Shown: positions 36,338 to 44,752 of the stretch, piece after piece | How positions within the stretch are numbered: position 1 is the stretch's first letter | Layout: every line of letters starts with the position of its first letter | Assembly (NCBI GenBank): GCA_021779835.1 | Contig: JAJXZX010000018.1 | Coordinates: forward strand, 1-64,000 | Direction of reading: 5' to 3' | DNA length: 64,000 nucleotides | DNA from: Pseudomonadota bacterium | Lineage (GTDB): Bacteria; Pseudomonadota; Alphaproteobacteria; Rhodobacterales; Rhodobacteraceae | Program-made: the position numbers and the translations under genes | The notes under the pieces: model-generated | What the model was told of the DNA's origin: nothing | Seen by the model: the letters and a program-made list of their open reading frames with translations, nothing else | The model's database searches: none

Positions 36338-39139
36338 ATGACCTACCGTCAGCCCGTCCTTGATACGTCGCCCCATGTCTCTGACGAGGTGCGCAAGACG
36401 ACCTGTTACATGTGCGCGTGCCGATGTGGGATCAACGTGCATATGAAGGACGGCAAGGTCGCCTATATCGAGGGCAACCGCGACCATCCGGTGAACAAGG
36501 GTGTTTTGTGCGCCAAGGGATCGTCGGGGATCATGCAGGTCACCGCGCCGTCGCGGTTGCGCGCGCCGATGAAGCGGGTCGGTCCACGCGGGTCGGGCGA
36601 GTTTGTCGAGATTTCGTGGGAAGAGGCGCTGTCGACTGCGGTAAGCTGGATGGAGCCGCTGCGGAAAGAAGCGCCGGAGAAGCTGGCGTTCTTTACCGGG
36701 CGGGATCAGTCGCAAAGCTTCACCAGCTTTTTCGCGCAGGCTTACGGCACGCCGAACTATGCGGCGCATGGCGGGTTCTGCTCGGTCAACATGGCGGCGG
36801 CGGGGATCTATACAATCGGCGGCGCGTTCTGGGAGTTCGGACAGCCGGACTGGGATTACACAAAGCTGTTCGTGCTGTTCGGCGTGGCCGAGGATCACGA
36901 CAGCAACCCGATCAAGATGGGGATCGGCAAGATCAAGACGCGTGGGGCCAAGGTGGTGGGGGTGAACCCGATCCGCTCTGGCTATAACGCGGTGGCGGAT
37001 GACTGGTTTGGGATTACGCCGGGGACCGATGGTCTGCTTATCCTGTCGCTGATCCATGAGTTGTTGCGCGCGGGCAAGGTGGACGTGGAATATCTGGCGA
37101 TGTTCACCAACGCGCCGGGGCTGGTGAACAGCACCGAGGGGCCGGAGAAGGGTCTGTTGTTGCGCGATGCGGATAACAAGATGCTGGTGGTGGACAAGCG
37201 CACCGGCAAACTGGCCCCGTTCGATCAGCCCGGCGTGCGGCCCGATCTGGGCGCGGTCTGGGAAGGCCACAAAACTGCGTTTCAGATCATGGCGGCGAAG
37301 TATCTCGCGCCGGAATATGCACCCGAGGCGGTGGCAGAGCGCACCGGGATCAGCGCAGAGCGTATCCGTGGCCTCGCCGCCGATATGGCGCGGGTGGCGT
37401 TTGACGAGGCGATCGAGCTGGATCAGCCGTGGACCGATTTCCGCGGCGAGAAGCACGACAAGATGATCGGGCGGCCGGTCAGCTTCCACTCGATGCGCGG
37501 GATTTCGGCGCATTCCAACGGGTTCCAGACGGCGCGGGCGCTGCATCTGTTGCAGATCGTGCTGGGCACGGTCGAGGTGCCCGGCGGGTTCCGGTTCAAA
37601 CCGCCCTACCCCAAGCCGTTCGACGCCCATCCGGTGCCGCATTGCAAGGTCACGCCCGGCGCGCCGCTCGACGGGCCGCATCTGGGCTATCCGCGTGGGC
37701 CAGAGCATCTGGCGTTGAAGGAAGACGGCTCACCCGCCCGCATCGACAAGGCGTTTTCGTGGGAAAACCCGCTGTCAGCGCATGGCTTGATGCATATGGT
37801 GATCTCTAACGCGCACGCAGGGGTGCCCTACAAGATCGACACGCTGCTGCTTTATATGGCGAACATGGCGTGGAACTCTTCCATGAACACGCGTCAGGTC
37901 ATCGAGATGCTGACCGACAAGGGCGAGGACGGCGAGTATGTGATCCCGCGCATCATCTATTCCGACGCGTATTCATCCGAGATGGTGGCCTATGCTGACC
38001 TGATCCTGCCCGACACGACCTATCTGGAACGGCACGATTGCATCAGCCTGCTTGACCGCCCGATCTGCGAGGCGGATGGCGCGGCGGATGCGATCCGCTG
38101 GCCAGTGATCGAGCCGGACCGCAATGTGCGCGGCTTCCAGTCGGTGCTGTTGGATCTGGGCGCGCGGCTGGGGCTGCCGGGGTTCGTCAATGAGGATGGA
38201 GCGGCCAAATACAAGGACTATGCCGATTACATCGTCAATCACCAGCGCCGCCCCGGCGTGGGCCCGTTGGCTGGGTTCCGGGGTGACGGCACGCAGTTCG
38301 GGCGCGGCGAGCCGAATCCCGACCAGATGCAGCGCTATATCGACAATGGCGGCTTTGCCATCGAGCATGTGCCGCACGAAGGGCTGTATTACAAACCGTG
38401 GAACCGCGCCTATCAGGATTGGGCGGTGACGATCGGGCTATACGACAAGCCCGCGCCGTATTTGTTCAGCATCTATTCCGAACCGATGCGGCGGTTCCAA
38501 CTGGCCGCCGAAGGGCATGGCGACCGTCAGCCGCCGGACCATTTGCGCGCGCAGTTGAAAATGGCGATGGACCCGCTGCCGGTGTGGTATGCGCCGCTTG
38601 GCGATACCGATGCCGAGGATTATCCCATTCACGCGCTGACGCAGCGACCGATGGCGATGTATCACTCGTGGGGCTCGCAGAACGCGTGGCTGCGCCAGTT
38701 GCATGGGCGTAACCCGCTGTATCTGCCGACCAAAGTGTGGGAGAGCCATGGCTTTGCCGAGGGCGACTGGGCCCGCGTGACCTCTCCGCACGGGTCGATC
38801 ACGGTGCCGGTGGCGCTGATGGCGGGGCTGAACGAGAACACGATCTGGACGTGGAACGCGATTGGCAAGCGCAAGGGGGCATGGGCGTTGGAGCCGGATG
38901 CGCCGGAAGCGACCAAGGGGTTCTTGCTCAATCACCTGATCCACGAATTGCTGCCGCCGAAGGGGGATGGATTGCGCTGGACGAACTCTGACCCTGTGAC
39001 GGGGCAAGCGGCGTGGTTCGATCTACGCGTGAAGATCGAGAAGGTGGCGCCGCAAGAACAGACGCTGCCCGACTTCCCGCCGATCAAGTCGCCGGTGCCA
39101 CCCGCGCCGAAGAACCGGATGTGGGGAGGCGAGAAATGA
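36338..39139 (+). CDS. soeA: Sulfite dehydrogenase SoeA (molybdopterin catalytic subunit)
   Basis: 933 residues, DMSO reductase superfamily. The N-terminal [4Fe-4S] site is Cys23, Cys26, Cys30 and Cys58. No twin-arginine signal precedes it, so the complex is cytoplasmic-facing, as known for SoeABC. Molybdopterin-binding segments follow (GHGDRQPPD; SWGSQNAWLRQLHG). With SoeB and SoeC it oxidises sulfite to sulfate and passes electrons to quinone. The assignment rests on subunit order and on position after xsc; formate dehydrogenase or polysulfide reductase are other members of the family. Co-transcribed, 49 bp after ackA. Confidence 0.86.
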   Translation: MTYRQPVLDTSPHVSDEVRKTTCYMCACRCGINVHMKDGKVAYIEGNRDHPVNKGVLCAKGSSGIMQVTAPSRLRAPMKRVGPRGSGEFVEISWEEALSTAVSWMEPLRKEAPEKLAFFTGRDQSQSFTSFFAQAYGTPNYAAHGGFCSVNMAAAGIYTIGGAFWEFGQPDWDYTKLFVLFGVAEDHDSNPIKMGIGKIKTRGAKVVGVNPIRSGYNAVADDWFGITPGTDGLLILSLIHELLRAGKVDVEYLAMFTNAPGLVNSTEGPEKGLLLRDADNKMLVVDKRTGKLAPFDQPGVRPDLGAVWEGHKTAFQIMAAKYLAPEYAPEAVAERTGISAERIRGLAADMARVAFDEAIELDQPWTDFRGEKHDKMIGRPVSFHSMRGISAHSNGFQTARALHLLQIVLGTVEVPGGFRFKPPYPKPFDAHPVPHCKVTPGAPLDGPHLGYPRGPEHLALKEDGSPARIDKAFSWENPLSAHGLMHMVISNAHAGVPYKIDTLLLYMANMAWNSSMNTRQVIEMLTDKGEDGEYVIPRIIYSDAYSSEMVAYADLILPDTTYLERHDCISLLDRPICEADGAADAIRWPVIEPDRNVRGFQSVLLDLGARLGLPGFVNEDGAAKYKDYADYIVNHQRRPGVGPLAGFRGDGTQFGRGEPNPDQMQRYIDNGGFAIEHVPHEGLYYKPWNRAYQDWAVTIGLYDKPAPYLFSIYSEPMRRFQLAAEGHGDRQPPDHLRAQLKMAMDPLPVWYAPLGDTDAEDYPIHALTQRPMAMYHSWGSQNAWLRQLHGRNPLYLPTKVWESHGFAEGDWARVTSPHGSITVPVALMAGLNENTIWTWNAIGKRKGAWALEPDAPEATKGFLLNHLIHELLPPKGDGLRWTNSDPVTGQAAWFDLRVKIEKVAPQEQTLPDFPPIKSPVPPAPKNRMWGGEK

Positions 39140-39873
39140 CCGAGCTTCCCGTCTCGACCAAAAAGAAACTGGGTCTGGTCATCGATCTGGACATTTGCGT
39201 AGGCTGTCATGCCTGCGTGACCTCTTGCAAAGGGTGGAACACCGAGAATTACGGCGTGCCGCTGTCGGATATGGACGCCTATGGCAGCGATCCGTCGGGG
39301 ACGTTCCTGAACCGGGTGCATTCCTTCGAGGTGCAGCCGGAAAAGGGCGCAGCACAGATCGTGCATTTTCCCAAATCCTGCCTGCATTGCGAGGATGCGC
39401 CCTGCGTCACGGTTTGCCCGACGGGGGCCAGCTATAAACGCGAGGATGACGGCATCGTTCTGGTGAACGAGAATGCCTGCATCGGCTGCGGGCTATGCGC
39501 CTGGGCTTGTCCCTATGGCGCGCGCGAGTTGGATCAGGCTGCGGGGGTGATGAAGAAATGCACCCTGTGCGTGGACCGCATCTATAACGAGAACCTGCCA
39601 GAGGTTGACCGCCTGCCCGCTTGCGTGCGGACCTGCCCGGCGGGGGCGCGGCACTTTGGCGATCTGGGCGACCCGGAGAGTGCGGTCAGCCAGTTGGTGG
39701 AAGCGCGCGGCGGGTTCGAGTTGATGCCAGAGCTGGGCACCAAGCCGGTCAACCGCTATCTGCCGCCGCGGCTGAAGGACAAGCCCGCGGCTCAGCCGTT
39801 GACCTCTTTGATCGAAGAAGAACAGGCCACCGGGTTTGCCGGATGGCTTGACCGTCTGCTGGAGAAGTTCTGA
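39136..39873 (+). CDS. soeB: Sulfite dehydrogenase SoeB (iron-sulfur subunit)
   Basis: 245 residues with four cysteine clusters: CVGCHACVTSC (Cys21-31), CLHCEDAPCVTVCP, CIGCGLCAWACPYGA and CTLCVDRIYN...CVRTCP. This is the electron-wire subunit of DMSO-reductase-type complexes. ATG overlaps the soeA stop by 4 bp after GGAGGCGAGAA; upstream in-frame Mets are out of the family start. Confidence 0.92.
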   Translation: MTELPVSTKKKLGLVIDLDICVGCHACVTSCKGWNTENYGVPLSDMDAYGSDPSGTFLNRVHSFEVQPEKGAAQIVHFPKSCLHCEDAPCVTVCPTGASYKREDDGIVLVNENACIGCGLCAWACPYGARELDQAAGVMKKCTLCVDRIYNENLPEVDRLPACVRTCPAGARHFGDLGDPESAVSQLVEARGGFELMPELGTKPVNRYLPPRLKDKPAAQPLTSLIEEEQATGFAGWLDRLLEKF

Positions 39874-40748
39874 TGCATCCCGCAAGTTCCGTCATCGTCT
39901 TCACTGTATTGTCGGGCCTCGGGCTTGGCTTTCTTGCGTTTCTGGGCATCGGGGCGATCACGCCGATCGGGCTACATGCGTTCATCCTGTATGGGCTGGG
40001 CTATGGGCTGACGGTGATCGGGCTGCTGGCCTCGACCTTTCACCTTGGCAATCCGCAGCGGGCGTGGCGCGCGTTTTCGCAATGGCGCACCAGTTGGCTG
40101 AGCCGCGAGGGCGTGGCGTCAGTTCTGACGCTGCTGCTGATGGCACCGGCTGCAATTGGGGCGGTGTTCTTTAACTTTCCGGTCGAGACCTTCGGGTTCC
40201 CGGCGGCGTTGCTGGCGATCCTGACGGTGTTTGCCACCTCGATGATCTATGCGCAGCTTAAGACGGTGCCGCGGTGGAACCATTGGACGACACCCGCGTT
40301 GTTCCTGACATTCGCGCTGACCGGGGGCGCAATGCTTTCGGCGCATACCAAGCTGGCGGTGGTGCTGTGCGGCGTGCTGGGCTTGCTGGAGATCTTTTCG
40401 TTTCTGCAGGGCGACGGCCGCTTTGCCGCGCGCGGCTCGACGATGGAGACGGCGACCGGGTTGGGCAAGATCGGCAAGGTGCGGATGTTCGAGCCGCCGC
40501 ATACCGGCTCGAACTACCTGATGCGCGAGATGATCCACAAGGTCGGGCGCAAGCACTCGCAGCGGCTGCGGGTGATCGCGGTGGTATTCAGTGCACTGTT
40601 GCCCGCGATTGTGCTGTTGGTGCTGCCGGTGACGTTTGCGGCGATAGGGTTGGCGGTGGTGCTGCACCTGATCGGCGCATTTGCGGCGCGCTGGCTGTTT
40701 TTCGCAGAGGCAGAGCATGTGGTCGGGCTGTATTACGGCGCGCGCTGA
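39873..40748 (+). CDS. soeC: Sulfite dehydrogenase SoeC (DmsC-like membrane anchor)
   Basis: 291 residues with about eight membrane helices, DmsC/NrfD-type anchor that reduces quinone. Conserved TFHLGNPQRAWRAFSQWRTSWLSREG lies in the loop after helix 2; this His/Asn-Pro segment is typical of DmsC. It overlaps the soeB stop by one base (TGATG). It ends the sulfonate operon. Confidence 0.9.
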   Translation: MHPASSVIVFTVLSGLGLGFLAFLGIGAITPIGLHAFILYGLGYGLTVIGLLASTFHLGNPQRAWRAFSQWRTSWLSREGVASVLTLLLMAPAAIGAVFFNFPVETFGFPAALLAILTVFATSMIYAQLKTVPRWNHWTTPALFLTFALTGGAMLSAHTKLAVVLCGVLGLLEIFSFLQGDGRFAARGSTMETATGLGKIGKVRMFEPPHTGSNYLMREMIHKVGRKHSQRLRVIAVVFSALLPAIVLLVLPVTFAAIGLAVVLHLIGAFAARWLFFAEAEHVVGLYYGAR

Positions 40749-40824
40749 CGGCTTGAAAATTACGCGATGGGACGGGCGGGGGGCTTCGGCATCCCGCCCA
40801 TTATTTTGCGCAAACGCGCGCGGG

Positions 40825-40858
40825 GAAAACGGAAAGGGCCGCGCTTGCGCGCGGCCCT
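40825..40858 (-). terminator. Rho-independent terminator, minus strand
   Basis: AGGGCCGCGC / GCGCGGCCCT arms (10 bp, positions 40858-40849 and 40844-40835) with a 4-base loop, followed on the minus strand by TTCCGTTTTCC. It ends the mini unit; it may also stop soeC transcripts from the other side. Confidence 0.8.
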
Positions 40859-40889
40859 CCGAGATCCAAGGAGATGGGGCCAGTTAGGA

Positions 40890-40964
40890 TCAAGAAGGCC
40901 CAATCAAGTGATGTGCGCCGTTGGGGCTGCCCTCAGACGCCGAACCTCCTGACTGTTCCGACAC
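40890..40964 (-). CDS. Overlapping 24-codon micro-ORF (alternative frame)
   Basis: GTG at 40964, product begins VSEQSGGSASEGSPNGAHH, stop TGA at 40890. It starts inside the 18-codon ORF in another frame, directly after GGAGAGAG. It could be translated by re-initiation. Weak on its own. Confidence 0.3.
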   Translation of the reverse strand: MSEQSGGSASEGSPNGAHHLIGPS

Positions 40965-40989
40965 CTCTCTCCAATATCACTCTAGACAC
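40933..40989 (-). CDS. 18-codon micro-ORF behind the full-length SD
   Basis: GTG start, product VSRVILERGVGTVRRFGV, stop TGA. Basic (five Arg) and too short for a usual fold. The reason to call it is the ribosome site 7 bases upstream and the terminator 75 bp downstream. It could be a leader peptide, a functional micro-protein, or only the means of holding a ribosome on a small RNA. Not recognised. Confidence 0.45.
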   Translation of the reverse strand: MSRVILERGVGTVRRFGV

Positions 40990-41006
40990 TGGATCACCTC
41001 CTTTCG
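40990..41006 (-). promoter_or_regulatory. Full-length Shine-Dalgarno, complementary to entire 16S tail
   Basis: Minus strand GAAAGGAGGTGATCCAG. The plus strand equals the alphaproteobacterial 16S 3' terminus (CTGGATCACCTCCTTTC). The GTG start lies 7 bases after GGAGG. Such complete complementarity is far more than a normal ribosome site. Confidence 0.75.
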
Positions 41007-41047
41007 ATGGGTTGCGTTACCTATGAGACTGCCACATATTTTGTGTT

Positions 41048-41053
41048 TGTCAA
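41048..41053 (-). promoter_or_regulatory. Candidate -35 element of the mini transcription unit
   Basis: Perfect TTGACA on the minus strand, starting 6 bases after the yhhQ stop codon. No clear -10 box at 16-18 bp, so promoter strength is uncertain. Confidence 0.35.
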
Positions 41054-41059
41054 AAGTTT

Positions 41060-41683
41060 TTACGCTACCCGTACGATCAATTTTTTCACGACGACGCGAT
41101 AGGGCACCAAGGAAATTAACGCCATTGTCATCTTTACCAGCCAGTCTGCAGCGCCAAGGCTGACCCAAAGAGGGACAACCGGGCCGAGGCCGAGCAGCGG
41201 AAGATGCTCATTGGCCCAAGCGACATCCACGGACGGATCAACGAAGGCGAGTGCGGCAGAGAAGGCGATGGAGAAGAAGATTGTAGTGTCGAGAAGCGAC
41301 CCCACAAGCGAGGACGCAAGCGGTGCGCGCCACCACTCCATCCGGCGCAGCCGGTTGAAGACGGTGATGTCCATCAGCTGACCCACGAGGAAGGCGGTGC
41401 CAGAGGCGATGGCGACGCGGGTGGTGACCAGCGGGCCGAAGGCGCCGGTGATCTGGCTGCCGATCAGCGAGCAGACAACGCCGACGACGAAGCCGACAAC
41501 GACGACGCGACGCGCAGCGGGGGCACCCCAGACGCGGTTCATCACGTCGGTGATGAGGAAGGTGACGGGATAGGTGAACGCACCCCAGGTCAGCCATTGG
41601 CCCAGCAAATACTGGACGAGGATATTCGAGGCCACCACGATGGCAGCCATGGCGAAAACGCCAGGCAGGTAAGTACGGGTCAT
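41060..41683 (-). CDS. yhhQ: Queuosine precursor transporter (YhhQ/VUT family)
   Basis: 207 residues with six helices. Family marks: FTYPVTFLITDVMNRVWG in the first part (including the conserved Asp) and AFLVGQLMDITVFNRLR in the middle. Takes up preQ0/preQ1 or queuine for tRNA queuosine. A 5-bp hairpin CCCCC-GATT-GGGGG at 41719-41732 lies in its leader, but no preQ1 riboswitch pattern is seen. Confidence 0.9.
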   Translation of the reverse strand: MTRTYLPGVFAMAAIVVASNILVQYLLGQWLTWGAFTYPVTFLITDVMNRVWGAPAARRVVVVGFVVGVVCSLIGSQITGAFGPLVTTRVAIASGTAFLVGQLMDITVFNRLRRMEWWRAPLASSLVGSLLDTTIFFSIAFSAALAFVDPSVDVAWANEHLPLLGLGPVVPLWVSLGAADWLVKMTMALISLVPYRVVVKKLIVRVA

Positions 41684-41778
41684 GTCATTTCCGTTTTGAC
41701 AAGGTTGCGGACACTTGGCCCCCGATTGGGGGACGCAGCGCCATAGCCGCTTGATCCCGTTAGTTCAAGCGCAAGCTA

Positions 41779-42675
41779 TCACTTCGCCGCCAGCAGGTTG
41801 GCACATTTGGCGGGCAGGTCAGACAGAATATAGGTGCGCGTGGTGCGCGGCTTTGGTTGGGGATTGGGGTTTGGTTTGGGTTTCGGCGGGTGCTTCAGCT
41901 CGTCAAGGTAGGTGGTGACCCACCAATTGAGCGACTCGTCGCAGCCGTTTCCACCTTTCGACAGAGTGGCGACGCTGGGCGTCTGGGTCTGGCACTCCGT
42001 GGCGCCCGGAGGGCAGACGAGGCGGACGTGGAAGTGATCCTCGTGCCCGAACCACGGGCGGATTTTTTGCAGCCAGTGGGTATCGGAGGATTGCGCGGTT
42101 TTGCACATGGCAAGCTTAACCGCCGCCGCGACAAAGATGCGGTCAACACGCGGGTCGGAGGCCGCCGCTTTCAGCAGCGCGGCTGTTTCGGGGGTAAAGT
42201 TCTGGTTGACGCGGGTTTGATCCGCGGTGCGCACGACATTGGCCGAGATTGCCTCGCGCTGTGCGCGGCTGAGGGTGACCGATTTGGGCGGAAGATACCA
42301 AATGTCGGCGTCGAGGCCGATCTGATGGCTGGCATGGCCAGAATTCATCGGGCCACCGCGGGGCTGGCCGATATCGCCGATATAAAGGCCCTTCGATCCC
42401 GGCAGCCGGGCGGCAAACTGGCTGAGGTCTTCGAGAAAGGCAATCGTTTCGGGATTGCCCCAGTTGCGGTCGCGCGACAGGCGCACGGCTTGCCACGTTG
42501 GCCCCGTCTCTGGCAGTTCAAGGTTGCCGCCCGCACATCCGCGCGAGTAGTCCCCGATGGGCGTGGCCGGGCCGGAGGTCGGGGTGGTCACAGCACCGAA
42601 GAGCGTGGTGGCCAGCGGCTCTGCCCCGGCGGGCACGGCGAATGCGAGCGCCAGGACAGTGAGAAGGCGCAGCAT
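41779..42675 (-). CDS. mepA: Penicillin-insensitive murein endopeptidase MepA
   Basis: 298 residues, periplasmic LAS metallopeptidase. Signal peptide LLTVLALAFAVPAGA; metal sites SGHASHQIGLDADIWY and FGHEDHFHVRL; six cysteines in the C-terminal half. It cuts D-Ala-mDAP cross-links in peptidoglycan. A Pro/Lys/Asn linker (PPKPKPNPNPQPKPR) precedes a short C-terminal tail, an extension not seen in the E. coli enzyme. Confidence 0.93.
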   Translation of the reverse strand: MLRLLTVLALAFAVPAGAEPLATTLFGAVTTPTSGPATPIGDYSRGCAGGNLELPETGPTWQAVRLSRDRNWGNPETIAFLEDLSQFAARLPGSKGLYIGDIGQPRGGPMNSGHASHQIGLDADIWYLPPKSVTLSRAQREAISANVVRTADQTRVNQNFTPETAALLKAAASDPRVDRIFVAAAVKLAMCKTAQSSDTHWLQKIRPWFGHEDHFHVRLVCPPGATECQTQTPSVATLSKGGNGCDESLNWWVTTYLDELKHPPKPKPNPNPQPKPRTTRTYILSDLPAKCANLLAAK

Positions 42676-42676
42676 A

Positions 42677-44014
42677 TCAGGCGTAGGCTCCCTTTAGTTT
42701 GACGAAAAGCAGCAGGGCGAGGCCGAGCACGAACAGAACGATCAGCGGCGAGATGCCGGATTGCTGGCTGCCGGTGATCGAGGTCGTGATGGCGATGGCA
42801 AGCGGCGCGATAAACGAGGTCGCCTGCCCCGCAAGGGCGTAGAGGCCGAACGCTTCGGTCATGCGGGCGGGGTTGGCAAGCTTGACCATCAGGGTGCGGC
42901 TTGCGGCCTGCATCGCACCCGCCGAGGCACCAATCAGCGCGCCGAGGATGTAGAAGGTAATGTCGGGCAAGCTGGAGGTGGGGGCGACCGCGAGGCCGAA
43001 GATCGAGCTGCGAGAGAGGTTTAGCGTGGTGATGGCGACGCCGGTCAGCACGACAAGGCAGACGATGATGACGGGTTTGGGGCCATAGGCGCTATCCGCC
43101 TTGCCGCCGAGCCATGCGAAGGTGGCGCCAGTGACGGCGGCGAGGATGCCAAAGACGCCGACATTGACGACCGACCATCCCAGCACGCCGGAGGCATAGA
43201 TGCCGCCGAAGATGAACATTCCGTTCAACGCGTCGCGGTAGAGCATTGAGGCCACTAGGAACAGCGACAGGTTGCGGTTGCCGGGCAGCGTGGCGAGGGT
43301 CTGCTTGAGGTCCGGCCATGCGGTGCGGGCGGCGGCGATAATGCCGGGAGAGCCGGGTCGCACCGGGTCGCGCGTCCACAGAAAGAACGGGATGATGAAG
43401 ATCGCATACCAGATTGCGGTGAAGGGGCCGACGGCGCGGGTGCCCTCCCTCAGCGCTGGGTCGAGGCCGAAGATCGGGGCGATACCGATCAGGGTTTTGC
43501 CGGTGTGCTGTTCGGCGAAGAGGCACAGCATGAGGATCAACGACACCACGCCGCCTGCATAACCAAAGCCCCAGGCGGAGCCCGAGATGCGGCCCAACTC
43601 GTCTGGTTCTCCCAGCGTGGGCAGCATGGCGTTGGCGACGATGGCGGCGAGTTCCGTCGCGATCAGGCCGACGCCGAAGGAGGCCATGACGAAGAACAGG
43701 TTGTAGTGGCCCGGCGCGGCATACCACAGCCCCCAGGCGCCAAGGACGTAGAACAAGGCGAATACCGCGATGAAGCGGGTGCGCCCGCCGGTCTTGTCGG
43801 CGATAGTGCCAAGGAAGGGTGCGGATAAGGCTACGATCAGGCCAAAGGCGGTATTGCCGTAGCCCCAGATGGTTTGCGCCGCAGAGCCGCTGCCCATCAG
43901 GTCGGTGATATAGGGCGCGAAGATGAAGGTAAGCAGCAGCGTGAAATAGGGCTGCGCGGCCCAATAGTAGAAGAACCAGCCCCAGATGCGGCGTTTCTTG
44001 GAGATCTCGGCCAT
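42677..44014 (-). CDS. MFS transporter, UMF1/Atg22-like
   Basis: 445 residues with 11-12 helices. The N-terminus KKRRIWGWFFYYWAAQPYFTLLLTFIFAPYI and the GYGNTAFGLIVALSAPFLG / IADKTGGRTRF segments match bacterial members of the UMF1 group related to vacuolar amino-acid effluxers. ATG at 44014 has AAAGGGGG before it. It ends one base before mepA starts. Substrate unknown. Confidence 0.85.
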   Translation of the reverse strand: MAEISKKRRIWGWFFYYWAAQPYFTLLLTFIFAPYITDLMGSGSAAQTIWGYGNTAFGLIVALSAPFLGTIADKTGGRTRFIAVFALFYVLGAWGLWYAAPGHYNLFFVMASFGVGLIATELAAIVANAMLPTLGEPDELGRISGSAWGFGYAGGVVSLILMLCLFAEQHTGKTLIGIAPIFGLDPALREGTRAVGPFTAIWYAIFIIPFFLWTRDPVRPGSPGIIAAARTAWPDLKQTLATLPGNRNLSLFLVASMLYRDALNGMFIFGGIYASGVLGWSVVNVGVFGILAAVTGATFAWLGGKADSAYGPKPVIIVCLVVLTGVAITTLNLSRSSIFGLAVAPTSSLPDITFYILGALIGASAGAMQAASRTLMVKLANPARMTEAFGLYALAGQATSFIAPLAIAITTSITGSQQSGISPLIVLFVLGLALLLFVKLKGAYA

Positions 44015-44082
44015 GTCGCCCCCTTTGCGCGGTCGCAAGGATAAGACAGGCAAAGGCCGGATCGCGCAAGCGGGATGAGGGC

Positions 44083-44613
44083 TTATCCCTGCGGTGGCCA
44101 AGGGCGTTCGGCGTCGGCGGCGATCCAAGCCGCGACCCAGTCGGGAAGGGGCGGGCTGGTCAGGTCAGCGCCAAGCGCTGAAAGCATCCGAGAGGGCGCG
44201 ACGATGCCGTGTTTGTCGGTCACCGCAGAGCGCAGCAACATCTGGCTGGTGCAGTCGCCATCGTGCCACATGCTTTGTTCGAGATAGAGAAACCGCGCAT
44301 CCCAGCCAAGGGTTCGGGTGCGCATCTCTATCCGGTCGAAGGCGCGCACACGGCGACGGTAGCGCACGGAAACGCCTGCGACCGTCATGCCCCATTTCCG
44401 CGCGCTTAGCACGCGGACAAGGCCAAGCCTGCGGGCGTAGGGAAGGCGTCCCAGGTCGTAAAGCGTCAACGTGCGGCCGTTGTTCAACTCGACCCACGGG
44501 TCAAGATCCCATGGCCAGCACAGGTGGTGCGACACATGGGGGTCGGCCACGCCCAAGGCGGGGGCGTTGCGGTGAATGAACAGCTCTTTCGCCAGTCGGA
44601 TGAAAGGATACAT
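44083..44613 (-). CDS. Thioesterase-like hotdog-fold protein
   Basis: 176 residues. WELNNGRTLTLYDLGRLPYARRLGL resembles the central helix of 4HBT/acyl-CoA thioesterases, with the Asn-Gly pair in place of the usual Asp; ARFLYLEQSMWHDGDCTSQMLLRSAV is the edge strand region. GGAGGCG precedes the ATG at 44613. Probable acyl-CoA or acyl-ACP hydrolase. Located 68 bp before the MFS gene. Confidence 0.7.
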   Translation of the reverse strand: MYPFIRLAKELFIHRNAPALGVADPHVSHHLCWPWDLDPWVELNNGRTLTLYDLGRLPYARRLGLVRVLSARKWGMTVAGVSVRYRRRVRAFDRIEMRTRTLGWDARFLYLEQSMWHDGDCTSQMLLRSAVTDKHGIVAPSRMLSALGADLTSPPLPDWVAAWIAADAERPWPPQG

Positions 44614-44752
44614 GGGCGCCTCCAGAGGGGGCGTGGTGGCGGGCTGTGACGAAAAGGTCAAGCCGTGACCTCGCGTCGGATGGGGAATGGCGGTTGCCCT
44701 TTGCGAGCTTGAACGATACCTAATCCGCACCCCCAAGGAGGAGCTGTGTCAG

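Larger units (their letters stand above)
40749..41059 (-). other. 311-bp gap holding a probable mini transcription unit on the minus strand
   Basis: No long gene. Reading minus strand in order: a TTGACA at 41053-41048 directly after the yhhQ stop, a 17-base stretch (41006-40990) complementary to the 16S rRNA 3' end, a GTG start at 40989, a short overlapping second ORF, and a strong hairpin with T-rich tail at 40858-40825. The remaining 80 bp toward soeC show nothing else. Confidence 0.6.

Noticed and set aside
40988-41006. Fragment of a 16S rRNA gene
   Set aside because: Only 17 bases match and they stand, on the other strand, exactly as a ribosome-binding site before a start codon; no further rRNA similarity.
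41684-41778. preQ1 riboswitch before the queuosine precursor transporter
   Set aside because: Only a 5-bp hairpin is present; no preQ1-I or preQ1-II consensus could be found.
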